Of a stretch of DNA of 64,000 nucleotides, positions 43,740-52,000 are shown in pieces. The stretch is from Verrucomicrobiota bacterium (GTDB lineage: Bacteria > Verrucomicrobiota > Verrucomicrobiia > Opitutales > Opitutaceae), in the NCBI GenBank assembly GCA_028293545.1, contig JAQGOP010000027.1:29039-93038 (forward strand), given 5' to 3'. The notes beneath the pieces were generated by a model. That model was not told where the DNA came from and ran no database searches. It saw nothing but the letters and a program-made list of their open reading frames with translations. Within the stretch, counting starts at the first letter, position 1. Each line of letters opens with the position of its first letter. Made by a program: the position numbers and the translations under genes.

Positions 43740-44143
43740 TTTTCCTCCAGAGACAAGATATCATCCAGAGACTTACGACTTTTCGTGGATTTCCACTCCG
43801 CGTAGCTTTCTTCGGGCCATAGCACTGATCGTCCATGCACGCTTCCGAGACGCCAACTCATCCAAGGACTACCGGCGCGCTCAAAAACGAAAAGGTCTCC
43901 TTCCTTTCTGATTGTGCCGGTCACCGGTGGTGTCGGCATTTCCGGTAGCGCGTCAGTGAACCATTCGTAGGTAAATTCGGTGCCTCGCACTTCAATATAT
44001 GCGCCCGCATACACAATCTTCCCGAAATGAGGGATGTAGCGGCCCTGTGGAATATGGCCCGCATCGGTGACGATTCTAGGCGCCGAACTACAGCCAGTCA
44101 CTATTGCGAACAGTAATGCGAAGCTTGGTAAGGCTGCGTTCAT
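43694..44143 (-). CDS. Cassette-borne lipoprotein, hypothetical
   Basis: One hundred forty-nine residues, lipobox IVTGC with lipidated Cys18 (MNAALPSFALLFAIVTGC). The mature part, with GKIVYAGAYIEVRGTEFTYEW and VTGTIRKEGDLFVFERAGSP, is beta-rich and matches nothing I know. Start ATG 44143 stands 9 nt after attC-like site 3 with AGAAGAAAG as ribosome-binding region; the stop lies in attC-like site 2. The frame stays open upstream through the hairpin into the next small frame. Confidence 0.7.
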   Translation of the reverse strand: MNAALPSFALLFAIVTGCSSAPRIVTDAGHIPQGRYIPHFGKIVYAGAYIEVRGTEFTYEWFTDALPEMPTPPVTGTIRKEGDLFVFERAGSPWMSWRLGSVHGRSVLWPEESYAEWKSTKSRKSLDDILSLEEKSNQPPHPMAPTHRG

Positions 44144-44431
44144 CTTTCTTCTGCCGAACGTTAGAGATAACCCACGTCGCGCCGTGGTGTTGGATCTGGC
44201 GGCTTGTTCGACCCTTTTCTCTTTCCAAAGGAGCGGAGCAAACTGCCAACGACAGCCAAAAACACCGCGCCAGCCAACTAACCCTCGGATAAGGTACACC
44301 ACCGTACCGGAGCCCACGCATCGCTCCGCCAAATCAGCAAACATAGGATGGTAGACAGGACTGCGACGGATTAGAAAATCATTACGGCCAAATGCGCTCA
44401 CTTTCTTTCTTTGGCTAGCCTCTTTCGTCAT
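44144..44431 (-). CDS. Possible small protein or N-terminal fusion part, uncertain
   Basis: ATG 44431 overlaps the stop of the upstream lipoprotein gene (ATGA), suggesting translational coupling. The frame encodes a basic N-terminus, one hydrophobic stretch (SGTVVYLIRGLVGWRGVFGC) and then VEQAARSNTTARRGLSLTF, which is simply the translation of attC-like site 3. It has no stop before the next gene, so it would give a 245-residue fusion. Could be a decayed cassette. Confidence 0.35.
44153..44212 (-). other. attC-like recombination site 3 (upstream of lipoprotein gene)
   Basis: Outer arms GCCGAAC 44153-44159 / GTTCGAC 44206-44212 (all seven pair on the minus strand, one as G-T); AGAT 44165-44168 / ATCT 44194-44197; AAC 44169-44171 / GTT 44189-44191; CCACG 44172-44176 / CGTGG 44183-44187 with extrahelical base 44188 and a 6-base loop. 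Confidence 0.62.
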
Positions 44432-44877
44432 CTTAAGTCCATAAAAGACTGGGATAGGGTGGATGACTGCGCATCGGGATAATTCTTATGGAGGTAATCT
44501 TTCAGGAGGTGTGCCATTTCTTGGGTATCAGCATCGCGCGAAGATGAGACAGGGAGAAAAGTGATTTCGTAACGGTCACCTCTGAGTGCCTCGGTAGCCC
44601 ACATGCCACCAGAATACTTAAAAACTATTCCTTTGAACCACTTCTCCCATACCGCGACGACCTTGCTGCCGTCTTCGGAGCTGTAACGCATCTTTCCGAA
44701 CTCCGAATCAGGCTCGACGAGGGTGAATCCGTGCTCTCGCCAGAATGGAGCTAAATCGACCGACTTTGGGGCGTGTCCTGGCGCAGCGCTCGCAGTCATC
44801 GAGATGGTGTGAATGTGCGAACATGAGGCGAGGAAGCAGCACAGAAACGACAACACGATAACAAGGTACAGCTTCAT
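44428..44877 (-). CDS. Lipoprotein, hypothetical, in the tRNA island
   Basis: One hundred forty-nine residues with signal peptide and lipobox FLASC (lipidated Cys19). The mature sequence has VDLAPFWREHGFTLVEPDSE, VVAVWEKWFKG and a C-terminal amphipathic region (EMAHLLKDYLHKNYPDA). No family recognised. Codon choice is visibly less GC-biased than outside the island. It is the first gene inward from the integrase remnant. Confidence 0.68.
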   Translation of the reverse strand: MKLYLVIVLSFLCCFLASCSHIHTISMTASAAPGHAPKSVDLAPFWREHGFTLVEPDSEFGKMRYSSEDGSKVVAVWEKWFKGIVFKYSGGMWATEALRGDRYEITFLPVSSSRDADTQEMAHLLKDYLHKNYPDAQSSTLSQSFMDLR

Positions 44878-44968
44878 TGGCTACAGCATATCCAAGTATG
44901 GATGCGGCTTCGTCGCATGCAATTGCAGAAAACTGGCCATCTCATCAAAGGGATCTAAACTTAGACAG

Positions 44969-45498
44969 CTACACGGATATGCCGTTTCGCCATATGATCG
45001 TGTCCCGTTCGTTGTTGTAGGTGGATGCGGCAATGCCTGCGCCACGTTTGGCGGCCCACTGTTCGCAGTGGGTTGTCGTGATATTGCGGACCGGAGTGGA
45101 GCCCAGGTGCGGGAGGAGTTGGTCGATGCTCGTTGCCCGACGACGTGCGGACGACTCTTTGAGCTGTGGGGTGATGGATGTGAGCCAGTGCGTGGCGACC
45201 TCAGCGAACGTCAAGTTGCTGCGGGATTTCGCGTGATCCAAGCGCCCAACTTTCTGGCGAAACTCCGACAGGGTCCGCCCTGCAATTTACGGTCCGTAAT
45301 CCTAAGCGAACGGCGATACTGCTTGCCCGCACTTTTCACCAAGCCGTAATACTTCCGCGATGACGAATGACAGCAAAGGTACTCTGCCACTTTCTGAAAC
45401 GCGCTCGGTTTCGGCGTTTCGGAGGCTAGTCTTGGCTCCTTCGACATGCCAATATGGCAGAGTGACAAAAGCGGGTTTGAATCATTGATAGTAAGCAT
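44969..45498 (-). pseudogene. Tyrosine integrase, frameshifted and lacking the catalytic domain
   Basis: The N-terminal frame (45498 down to about 45281) contains FQKVAEYLCCHSSSRKYYGL, VKSAGKQYRRSLRITDRKL, an arm-type DNA-binding domain. One missing base near 45281 shifts the frame; the continuation RTLSEFRQKVGRLDHAKS, FAEVATHWLTSITPQLKESS and HCEQWAAKRG is the core-binding (SAM-like) domain. It ends abruptly at 44969 with no R-H-R-Y catalytic domain. The gene starts four bases from the tRNA repeat and reads inward, the usual place for an integrase. Confidence 0.82.
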
Positions 45499-45501
45499 TT
45501 A

Positions 45502-45577
45502 GTCCCCATAGCTCAACTGGATAGAGCAGCGGTTTCCTAAACCGTAGATTCCGGTTCAAGTCCGGGTGGGGGCACCA
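45502..45577 (+). tRNA. tRNA-Arg (anticodon CCU)
   Basis: Cloverleaf: acceptor GTCCCCA/TGGGGGC, D arm GCTC/GAGC, anticodon stem GCGGT/ACCGT with loop TTCCTAA (anticodon CCT), T arm TCCGG-TTCAAGT-CCGGG, discriminator A and encoded CCA. Its 5' half is duplicated at 42791-42829; the first 39 bases here are inferred to have come with the integrated element. Confidence 0.96.
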
Positions 45578-46084
45578 CTCTGATTCAGACGCGAACTCCA
45601 ACCTCGATTAGGAAAGTTTTCGTATTAGTGGTCAAAGTAGCGATTTCCGAAAGTCGGTTTTCCAATCGAGGCCACTTTGGTTCGCATCGGAATCCTGCAG
45701 AGGTCTGATTTCTCCCACAGCGTACTGCAATTTTCGGAGTACCCTCGGAAATTTTAAGTCCAAGCGGAGACCCCAATGACCCTAATGGAATGACTGAAAG
45801 CATCCGTCTTCTCTTTGGGGCTCCAGAAATTTTCTGCCTATCCGGGCTTTCCGCCCTCGGAGCTCAGTATTAAGGTCACCGAATTCGCATCTGAATCCCG
45901 TAGAGGGCACCACCGCCCCGAAAGTTAAGAACTTTCGGGACGATCGTTAAAACGAAGCGTAAAGGGCGGAGACCGAGCAGCAATACTTGCGAGATGGTTT
46001 TTGTAAGGGCCGGATCGAATGGGAAACTTAATATTGTGGCTGCGACGATGATGGGCTTTCGTGTTTTCTTACGTTCCCAACCCC
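45578..46084. other. Gene-free stretch with two hairpins
   Basis: CCTCGATTAGGAAAG near 45601 pairs imperfectly with TTTTCCAATCGAGG near 45658-45671. CCCGAAAGTT at 45917-45926 pairs perfectly with AACTTTCGGG at 45930-45939 over a 3-base loop. Neither has a T run. Short open frames here have no protein-like features. A promoter for the permease gene is expected upstream of 46085 but not recognisable. Confidence 0.5.
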
Positions 46085-48547
46085 ATGAACTGGCTCGAGA
46101 CATTTTGGCGTGACGTGCGGTTCTCCGCCCGGTCGCTTCGTAAATCCAAGCCGTTCAGTCTAGCGGTGATCATTACCTTGGCGCTCTGCATTTGGGGCAA
46201 CACCGCGGTGCTATCCGTGCTCTACGGGCTCGTGATTAAGCCGCTGCCTTTTCCCGACGCCGATCAAGTCGTCGACGTGTACAATTCGCGGCCCAAAGCG
46301 GGCCAGATGGTGCTCAACGTCGGGATCCCGCAGTATCTCGACTACAAGAAGAACGCGGATCTCTTCTCCTCCGTCTCGATGTGGACGGGCTGGATGTTCA
46401 ACATCGGGGAAGAGTCCGGCACCGAGCGCTACGTCGGGATGAAGGTCACGTCGGAATATTTTACGGTCCTGGGGTTGCCGCCTTTGCTGGGGCGGTACTT
46501 CACGCCCGACGAATGCGTTCCCGGGCATGACAACGTGGCGGTGGTGACCCAGTCCTACTGGGAAAAGGAATTCCATGGTGACGCAAAAATCGTCGGCCAA
46601 CAGGTAAGGCTTTCGGGGACCCCCGTCACGATCGTCGGCGTCCTGCCGCGCAGCTTTGAACAACTGACCACCGCCCCGGTGCTGATGATGCCGTATGTTT
46701 GGCGGCCCGAACAGGAGGACCCGCGACGGCGGCTCAACGCGTCGAGCTCAATTACCGCCCGTATCAAACCGGGCGTGTCTCACGGTGCTGCGCTCGCGCA
46801 GCTGCAAACCCTCGAGGACCGAAACCGCGACACGGTCGCCGATCCCCAGCTGCGTGAACACATGTACGCCGGCGGCCATCGGATGGGCCTCATCCAGCTT
46901 CGGGCCCAGCAAACCGAGAAGATCAAGGACGGCCTGCTGCTCCTGCAGGGCGGCGCGGCGTTCGTGCTCCTGCTCGGGTGCGTGAATGTGGCGAGCCTGA
47001 TGCTCGCCCGCGCCAACGGCCGTGCGGCGGAATTCGCCGTGCGCCAGGCGCTCGGGGCAAGTCGCTGGATGCTCGCGCGCCAACTGCTCACCGAGGCCAC
47101 GCTCCTCGCCCTGACCGGCGCGACGATCGGGCTCGGCTTGGCTTGGGCCAGTCTGCGCGTGATCAACCGGTACACCGATGCGATCTCCTATGGCATCCCG
47201 CCCGTGCGCGTGGACGGCGGCCTGATCGCATTGACCCTGCTCGTGTCGTTCATCGTCGCGCTGCTGATCGGCTCGCTCCCCCTCCTGCAGATCTGGCGCG
47301 CGGGTCCGCTCCAGGGCGCGATTCAATCGGGGACGCGCGGCGCCTCGAGGGGCGGCGGCATTCGCGCGCTGAGCGGCCTCCTCGTGATCACGCAGGTCGC
47401 GCTCGCCCTCCTGCTCCTGGTGGGCGCCGGACTTTTGCTCCGCAGTTTTTCGAACGTCATGGCGATCAGCCCGGGCTTTGATGCGCGGAAGGTGATCCAT
47501 GCCCGCATCGCCTACGATGGGTCGTACACGGACCCGGCAAAGTTGCAGGGCCTGCAGGACCGTCTCCTGGAAAGGATGCGCGAGATTCCCGGCGTCGAAT
47601 CGGTCGCGTACTCGGACCGGCTGCCGGGCTTCTCCGACGTGAATCCCATGACGCTCCCGATCCGCGGAATGCCGGCGGGACACGATGGGACCTACCCCAT
47701 GGCGGCGGGGTATCGCGTGTCGCCGGAATATTTCCCGACGATGGGCATCCGGCTGCTCGAGGGGCGCAATTTCACGGCCGCCGACCAACGGCCGGGTGCC
47801 CGCTGGGTCGTCATCGTCGATCGGAAATTCGCGGAGCGCTATTTTCCGCATCGGAGCCCCCTGGGTGAAACCTTCACCTTCGGCCCGCCGAATCAGAAAC
47901 CCGAGGAATCGCCGGTCATCATCGGCGTGGCGGAGACGGCGCGGGTGAACGGCTTGGAGGACAAGAACCGCCTGCCCTACGTTTACATCACGTACAACGA
48001 CTCGCGCGGCGGGCTCTCGGTCGAGCTACGCACCAATCGCAGCTTCGCCGACATCATGCGGGAAATTCGCCAGCAGGTGAAAAAGGTGGATCCCACGCTG
48101 CCCATTTACCAGGCGATGACGCTGCAGGACCAGCTGGACAAAGCGTCAGCCAATCGCCGCGGCGTCCTCTGGTTGCTCGGCATTTTTGCCGGCATCGCGC
48201 TGCTCCTTTCGGCGGTGGGAATCTACGGCATGCTGGCTTACGACGTGACGCAGCGCACCCGGGAGATCGGAATTCGCGGGGCGATCGGCGCCACACGCGG
48301 CCAAATCATCGCGCTGATCCTGCGACAAGGTTTGTCGAAAGCTGGGGTCGGCCTTGCCATCGGCCTGGCTGGGGCGTTGGCGCTCAGTCGGATGATGGGG
48401 AGTCTCCTCTACGAGGTGCAGTCCAGCGATCCCTTGGTCTTCAGCGTGGTGGCGGGACTCGTCGTCCTCGTCGCGTTTGTCGCCAGCTGGCTCCCCGCGC
48501 TTCGCGCCGCCAAGGTGGACCCGATCGTGGCACTGCGGTATGAGTGA
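46085..48547 (+). CDS. ABC transporter permease, ADOP (MacB/FtsX duplicated) type
   Basis: Inner-membrane permease of 820 residues. Start ATG 46085 gives MNWLETFWRDVRFSARSLRK and LALCIWGNTAVLSVLYG, the standard opening of acidobacterial-type duplicated orphan permeases. Two MacB-like periplasmic domains (about 50-270 and 480-680) alternate with FtsX helices (about 275-420 and 695-815; VASLMLARANGRAAEFAVRQ, DVTQRTREIGIRGAIGATRG). No ATPase gene adjoins, as is usual for this class. It is the first gene after the tRNA island. Confidence 0.9.
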   Translation: MNWLETFWRDVRFSARSLRKSKPFSLAVIITLALCIWGNTAVLSVLYGLVIKPLPFPDADQVVDVYNSRPKAGQMVLNVGIPQYLDYKKNADLFSSVSMWTGWMFNIGEESGTERYVGMKVTSEYFTVLGLPPLLGRYFTPDECVPGHDNVAVVTQSYWEKEFHGDAKIVGQQVRLSGTPVTIVGVLPRSFEQLTTAPVLMMPYVWRPEQEDPRRRLNASSSITARIKPGVSHGAALAQLQTLEDRNRDTVADPQLREHMYAGGHRMGLIQLRAQQTEKIKDGLLLLQGGAAFVLLLGCVNVASLMLARANGRAAEFAVRQALGASRWMLARQLLTEATLLALTGATIGLGLAWASLRVINRYTDAISYGIPPVRVDGGLIALTLLVSFIVALLIGSLPLLQIWRAGPLQGAIQSGTRGASRGGGIRALSGLLVITQVALALLLLVGAGLLLRSFSNVMAISPGFDARKVIHARIAYDGSYTDPAKLQGLQDRLLERMREIPGVESVAYSDRLPGFSDVNPMTLPIRGMPAGHDGTYPMAAGYRVSPEYFPTMGIRLLEGRNFTAADQRPGARWVVIVDRKFAERYFPHRSPLGETFTFGPPNQKPEESPVIIGVAETARVNGLEDKNRLPYVYITYNDSRGGLSVELRTNRSFADIMREIRQQVKKVDPTLPIYQAMTLQDQLDKASANRRGVLWLLGIFAGIALLLSAVGIYGMLAYDVTQRTREIGIRGAIGATRGQIIALILRQGLSKAGVGLAIGLAGALALSRMMGSLLYEVQSSDPLVFSVVAGLVVLVAFVASWLPALRAAKVDPIVALRYE

Positions 48548-48756
48548 TTCCCTCAACCACCCAGTCATCTGTTCTCTAACGCTCTAAGCGGTACGGTAAA
48601 CGGCCAAGTTACGTCAGATCGGCTCATTCATAGGACGGCAGGACCGCCGAGATTTGCTCGTTGGGCTGCGTGATGAAATACACCGTTCGAGGCACGTGAA
48701 TTTGGGTTTACCGAACTCTGTGCTCAAAGCACCGAGCGTCGATTCATGGCTCAGTC

Positions 48757-49587
48757 TTACTTGTTCTTAACCACCGTCGGTGTGCCGACCTCAACCTGAC
48801 CATTGGGAACGGGGCGGAAAACGCTGTCTTCTTCTTCCTTGGTCACGGCGTCGAAATAAGCGGAGCCAGCGGCGAGCATTTCGCCGGAAAGGAGGTTGAG
48901 ATCACGATGTTCGGGATCGTCGACGACCATCGTCGTAATCCAGAGGCGCTTTGGCTTCTGGATCGTCTTTGCAGGATAGGGCCATGCGGTGACGATAATG
49001 CAGAGCTTCTCCGCTTCGGCTTTTTGAACTTTCGCTTCAACGCCGTTTTCATGGAGACGCATCACCAAGCCGGCATCGGCCATCGAGATCGTCTGGATGG
49101 GCGCTTCGTCGATGACGGTGCGGGTGGCACCGGGCGGACCTGAGCCCGGACCGCCGCCGTTGGACTCGCCGCCGGTAAAACGACCGCCGTCGGAACTGGG
49201 CATTTCCGTATACTGCGCGCCACCGAGGAAAGGATTGCTCAGCCAGCTCCGGCCGTATTGCACGGTGATCAGGATCTGGGGTTTTGCGCCTTTGGCGGGC
49301 TCGGTGAAGCCGCGCAGGTTCAATTCGTGCTTCACCTGGTCATAGAGCAGCCGGGCGTCGACTGGCCGGACGAGCTTGTCAGGTTGCTTGATGATTTCGA
49401 CGGACAGGATTCCGTAAATTTTCGGGTGGCGCCCGCCGACTTCCTTGCCGGCCTTGCCATCCATCACGCGCGAACGCACGCCGACTTCGAGATTGTCGAG
49501 CTGATCAGCGCGAACGAGGCCGGGCGCCGCGACGAGGGCAAGCACCGGCAGGAGCCAGAGCGAAGAAGAACGTGTGAAGCTTTTCAT
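48757..49587 (-). CDS. Secreted protein, paralogue A
   Basis: Two hundred seventy-six residues with signal peptide (MKSFTRSSSLWLLPVLALVA). The mature part has VQYGRSWLSNPFLGG, a Gly/Pro-rich loop (about 138-160), KRLWITTMVVDDPEHRDLNL and NGQVEVGTPTVV. The same motifs in the same order occur in the protein at 54986-55801, so the two are paralogues. Family not recognised; the pattern of a DUF4136-like lipoprotein is faint. ATG 49587. Confidence 0.7.
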   Translation of the reverse strand: MKSFTRSSSLWLLPVLALVAAPGLVRADQLDNLEVGVRSRVMDGKAGKEVGGRHPKIYGILSVEIIKQPDKLVRPVDARLLYDQVKHELNLRGFTEPAKGAKPQILITVQYGRSWLSNPFLGGAQYTEMPSSDGGRFTGGESNGGGPGSGPPGATRTVIDEAPIQTISMADAGLVMRLHENGVEAKVQKAEAEKLCIIVTAWPYPAKTIQKPKRLWITTMVVDDPEHRDLNLLSGEMLAAGSAYFDAVTKEEEDSVFRPVPNGQVEVGTPTVVKNK

Positions 49588-49661
49588 GGGGAGGGATGAA
49601 TTGCCTGCCTCCCCTAGTACAACTAGGAAAGAGGGATTCAAGGACAATCCTCGCTTGAAAT

Positions 49662-49799
49662 ATGGGGGCTACACGTAGCGAACCGGAGTCCTTCGTCTGG
49701 ACGGGTGTGCCGCGATGGTTCGTAACCAACTGGGGACGAAATCTGACGCTGATTTTCGACGGCGACACAGCGGTTTATGCGCGACCAATGGAGATGTAA
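49662..49799 (+). CDS. Possible 45-residue protein or protein fragment
   Basis: ATG 49662 to TAA 49799. The sequence (SFVWTGVPRWFVTNWGRNLT then LIFDGDTAVYARP) is unusually protein-like for a random frame, with several Trp and a compact hydrophobic pattern, and resembles the end of a larger domain. AGGA lies about 18 bases upstream, too far for a strong ribosome-binding site. It could be a remnant of a lost gene. It lies in the 335-bp gap between divergent genes. Confidence 0.3.
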   Translation: MGATRSEPESFVWTGVPRWFVTNWGRNLTLIFDGDTAVYARPMEM

Positions 49800-49922
49800 G
49801 GTGCTTCTCCGGCCGACCCGCTTTGCGAACGAGTGGGCAAACAGCTAAGGGTGCAAGTCCCTGGGTCTACTCGACTGGTTTGTGATTTGACGGTGCGGCC
49901 CATGCTACTTCTCTCTCAGGGA

Positions 49923-50939
49923 ATGAAGCGAATCTACGTTATTCTTGTGGCGCTTGCCGTCCTGTTGCCGATGTCTGCCGCCGAGCTCGATAGCGTGCCG
50001 GTCCTGACTTTTCAGGTTCTTCCGAAATATCCGCTTGAGATGTATCAGAAGGGATCTCCGGGCGAGGTGGTTGTCGACTTCGTGGTGGATGCCAAGGGCT
50101 ACGTCAGAAACCCCTACGCGGTGAAGTGGAGCCATCCCGGATTCATACCGGCCGCGCTCGGAGCGGTCAGCCAATGGCAATTCAAGCCGGGGATGAAAGG
50201 CGACAGGCCGGTCAATACGCATATGCAGGTTCCGGTTATATTTACTTTGGATCCCGATTTGGATCCCGGCCAGGTGACTGAACCAGAAATGTTATATAAC
50301 CTCGGAGTCTGGTTTATGACCGGCACGGGCCGACCAAAGAGCGAGGAAAAGGCGTTTGCTTGTTACCGTCGTTCCGCCGAGCAAAATTTTGCGCAGGCGG
50401 AGTATGCATTGGGTTTGATGTATGCTAATGGACGCGGCGTGCCGAAGGACCCGGCGGAAGGGTTTCGTTGGTTTCTCAAGGCGGGGGAAGCGAAGTTTGG
50501 TCCGGCTCAATGCGAAGTAGGCATGGCTTACGCAACGGGGGAGGAGGTGCCAAAGGATTTAGCCGCAGCCGTGGCGTGGTATCGAAAATCGGCGAAGCAA
50601 AAATTTGCCCGCGCGCAATATCTCCTCGCGATTCATCTCGATACCGGCGCGGGAACGCCGATTGATCTCAAGGAAGCAGCCAAGCAACTCGAAGCCGCAG
50701 CCCGTCAGAACTTGGTCGCGGCCCAAGTGCTGCTTGGCCAGTGGTACTGCGTCGGCGAAGCGGTGCCGAAAGACATGGTTCGTGCGCACGTCTGGTGGTC
50801 ACTCGCTGCCTTTACGGGCAATGGAACGGCGAAAGAGAATCTAGCGCAGATTGAGCGTGAATTGAGCTCTGCCCAAAAGGCCGATGCTATCAAACTGGCC
50901 GCGGCCATCTCAGCGGCCTTCCAGGCGACGCCGCAGTAA
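49923..50939 (+). CDS. TonB C-terminal-like domain plus Sel1 repeats, secreted
   Basis: Three hundred thirty-eight residues with signal peptide (about 1-20, ILVALAVLLPMSAAEL). Residues about 25-115 match a TonB_C-like domain (EVVVDFVVDAKGYVRNPYAV, ALGAVSQWQFKPGMKGDRPV). Four Sel1/TPR units follow (about 125-310; AEYALGLMYANGRGVPKDPA, VGMAYATGEEVPKDLAAAV, etc.). This pairing suggests a protein-protein adaptor in the periplasm. ATG 49923; the upstream in-frame extension has no support. Confidence 0.82.
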   Translation: MKRIYVILVALAVLLPMSAAELDSVPVLTFQVLPKYPLEMYQKGSPGEVVVDFVVDAKGYVRNPYAVKWSHPGFIPAALGAVSQWQFKPGMKGDRPVNTHMQVPVIFTLDPDLDPGQVTEPEMLYNLGVWFMTGTGRPKSEEKAFACYRRSAEQNFAQAEYALGLMYANGRGVPKDPAEGFRWFLKAGEAKFGPAQCEVGMAYATGEEVPKDLAAAVAWYRKSAKQKFARAQYLLAIHLDTGAGTPIDLKEAAKQLEAAARQNLVAAQVLLGQWYCVGEAVPKDMVRAHVWWSLAAFTGNGTAKENLAQIERELSSAQKADAIKLAAAISAAFQATPQ

Positions 50940-51205
50940 TTCTGACACCGCCGGGCCGATCGTGGGGGTCGATCCTGGAAAGCTGACTAGGGTCTGTCCT
51001 ATTTCAGACCCTGCACTTCAGTCACAGCCGAATATGAGAGGATCGATCCCCTCAAATTGCGGTGCTACGCGGAGCATCTCCCGGAAGACTTTCAAGTTCC
51101 ATCCATATTCCGAGGAAGCGCTTCCGGGCTGTCTTGGTTAGCCGTGAAGCTGCGAGAAAAGGGTGGCGCATCAGAGAAGTCGTAGTGGAATCACAGTTGA
51201 AGCCT
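50940..51205. other. Intergenic region with hairpin after the Sel1 gene
   Basis: AGGGTCTG at 50989-50996 pairs with CAGACCCT at 51005-51012 over an 8-base loop; no T run follows. A second small palindrome, GAGGATCGATCCCCTC, is at about 51039-51054. Weak terminator at best. Confidence 0.45.
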
Positions 51206-51568
51206 ATGAAGTTCAGCGGATTCCTCCTGAAAGAAAGCCTCGAGGATTTGGAGATTCTTGAGGCGCTCACGATCACCCAGGTTGCAGCGTTGCCGTGTCC
51301 CGAGCACATGAGGTCCGACGATTTGCCGGCGGTCTGGACCGGAGTTAATTTCGAAGGAGAGGCCGCTGCGGCGCAATCGATCGCCGATCGACTGAGCCAG
51401 GCGCTGAAGGCGCGAGCTTGGTTCTGTGACCTCCACACCGATCGGGACAATTGGCTGATTTTCTCTGGGCAGGTGGTGAAGTTTCCGAGGGTCTTGGGGA
51501 GCGACCATCAGCCATGGCCCGAAGAGGCCAAGGCGGCCGCGCGTCGAGTCGGCACTCCTGGTTTTTAA
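51206..51568 (+). CDS. Hypothetical protein, 120 residues
   Basis: ATG 51206 gives MKFSGFLLKESLEDLEILEA. An acidic helical start, ALPCPEHMRSDDLPAVWTGV, a helical AAAAQSIADRLSQALKARAW and WFCDLHTDRDNWLIFSGQVV suggest a compact cytosolic alpha/beta protein. No family recognised. The upstream frame to 51062 lacks protein character. Confidence 0.55.
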   Translation: MKFSGFLLKESLEDLEILEALTITQVAALPCPEHMRSDDLPAVWTGVNFEGEAAAAQSIADRLSQALKARAWFCDLHTDRDNWLIFSGQVVKFPRVLGSDHQPWPEEAKAAARRVGTPGF

Positions 51569-51707
51569 CCGATCGTGAATAAGAAGGCGCCGGGCCGAGC
51601 GCGATTGACCGAGGTTGCAATCTTCAACTCGCCACATTCACCGCTTCTGTCCGGAGCGATGAAGCTCCCCTCATTTGATTTTCCGTGAAACCCACATCAG
51701 GTGAGGC

Positions 51708-51971
51708 ATGAACAAATACCAAGCTCTCGCGGCACTCATCATCGATGAAGTCCGCGCAGCCGAAGTGGCCGGCATCGACGAACAGGATCCGCAGGAAGCG
51801 GAGGCGCTGGTCCTTGATCGGGTCGAGTCCTTTCTTCGTGAACATATTCATCTCGCCCCTCCGTCCGAGTCGCAGGCCGAATCCCCTGAAGATGATTCAC
51901 TCTCCGTACCCGATCCAAGTTCGAACCTGAATCTCGGCGAGGACCGTTGGAAGTGGCGGCCCGGCGCTTAA
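51708..51971 (+). CDS. Small hypothetical protein, acidic
   Basis: Eighty-seven residues, ATG 51708 preceded by a good GGTGAGG ribosome-binding site. Helical N-terminal half (YQALAALIIDEVRAAEVAGI, ALVLDRVESFLREHIHL) and a disordered Ser/Asp/Pro tail ending KWRPGA. No family recognised. Confidence 0.55.
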   Translation: MNKYQALAALIIDEVRAAEVAGIDEQDPQEAEALVLDRVESFLREHIHLAPPSESQAESPEDDSLSVPDPSSNLNLGEDRWKWRPGA

Positions 51972-52000
51972 CCGCGCAATCACGATAGGACCCGGCCACG

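Larger units (their letters stand above)
42791..45577. mobile_element. Decayed integrative element in tRNA-Arg(CCU) carrying an integron-like cassette cluster
   Basis: A 39-bp direct repeat of the tRNA 5' half (42791-42829 and 45502-45540) bounds 2.7 kb of visibly more A+T-rich DNA. Next to the right repeat is an integrase gene remnant reading inward. The intact tRNA lies at the right end, the left end keeps only the 5' half, so the element carried a copy of the 5' half and restored the gene on insertion. Inside, small minus-strand genes alternate with attC-like hairpins. Most genes are broken and the integrase lacks its catalytic domain, so it is not autonomous. Confidence 0.78.

Noticed and set aside
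43325..43822. Plus-strand frames of 75-89 codons across the island
   Set aside because: They oppose the HIT and GNAT frames, which have recognisable family motifs on the minus strand.
45585..46103. Two minus-strand frames of 72 and 75 codons between the tRNA and the permease gene
   Set aside because: No start signals, no hydrophobic or domain pattern, and they span the hairpins described there.
49833..49900. AAGGGTGCAAGTCCCTGGG as the start of a group II intron or a tRNA T-arm
   Set aside because: Only a small hairpin; no intron domain V, no reverse transcriptase and no cloverleaf around it.
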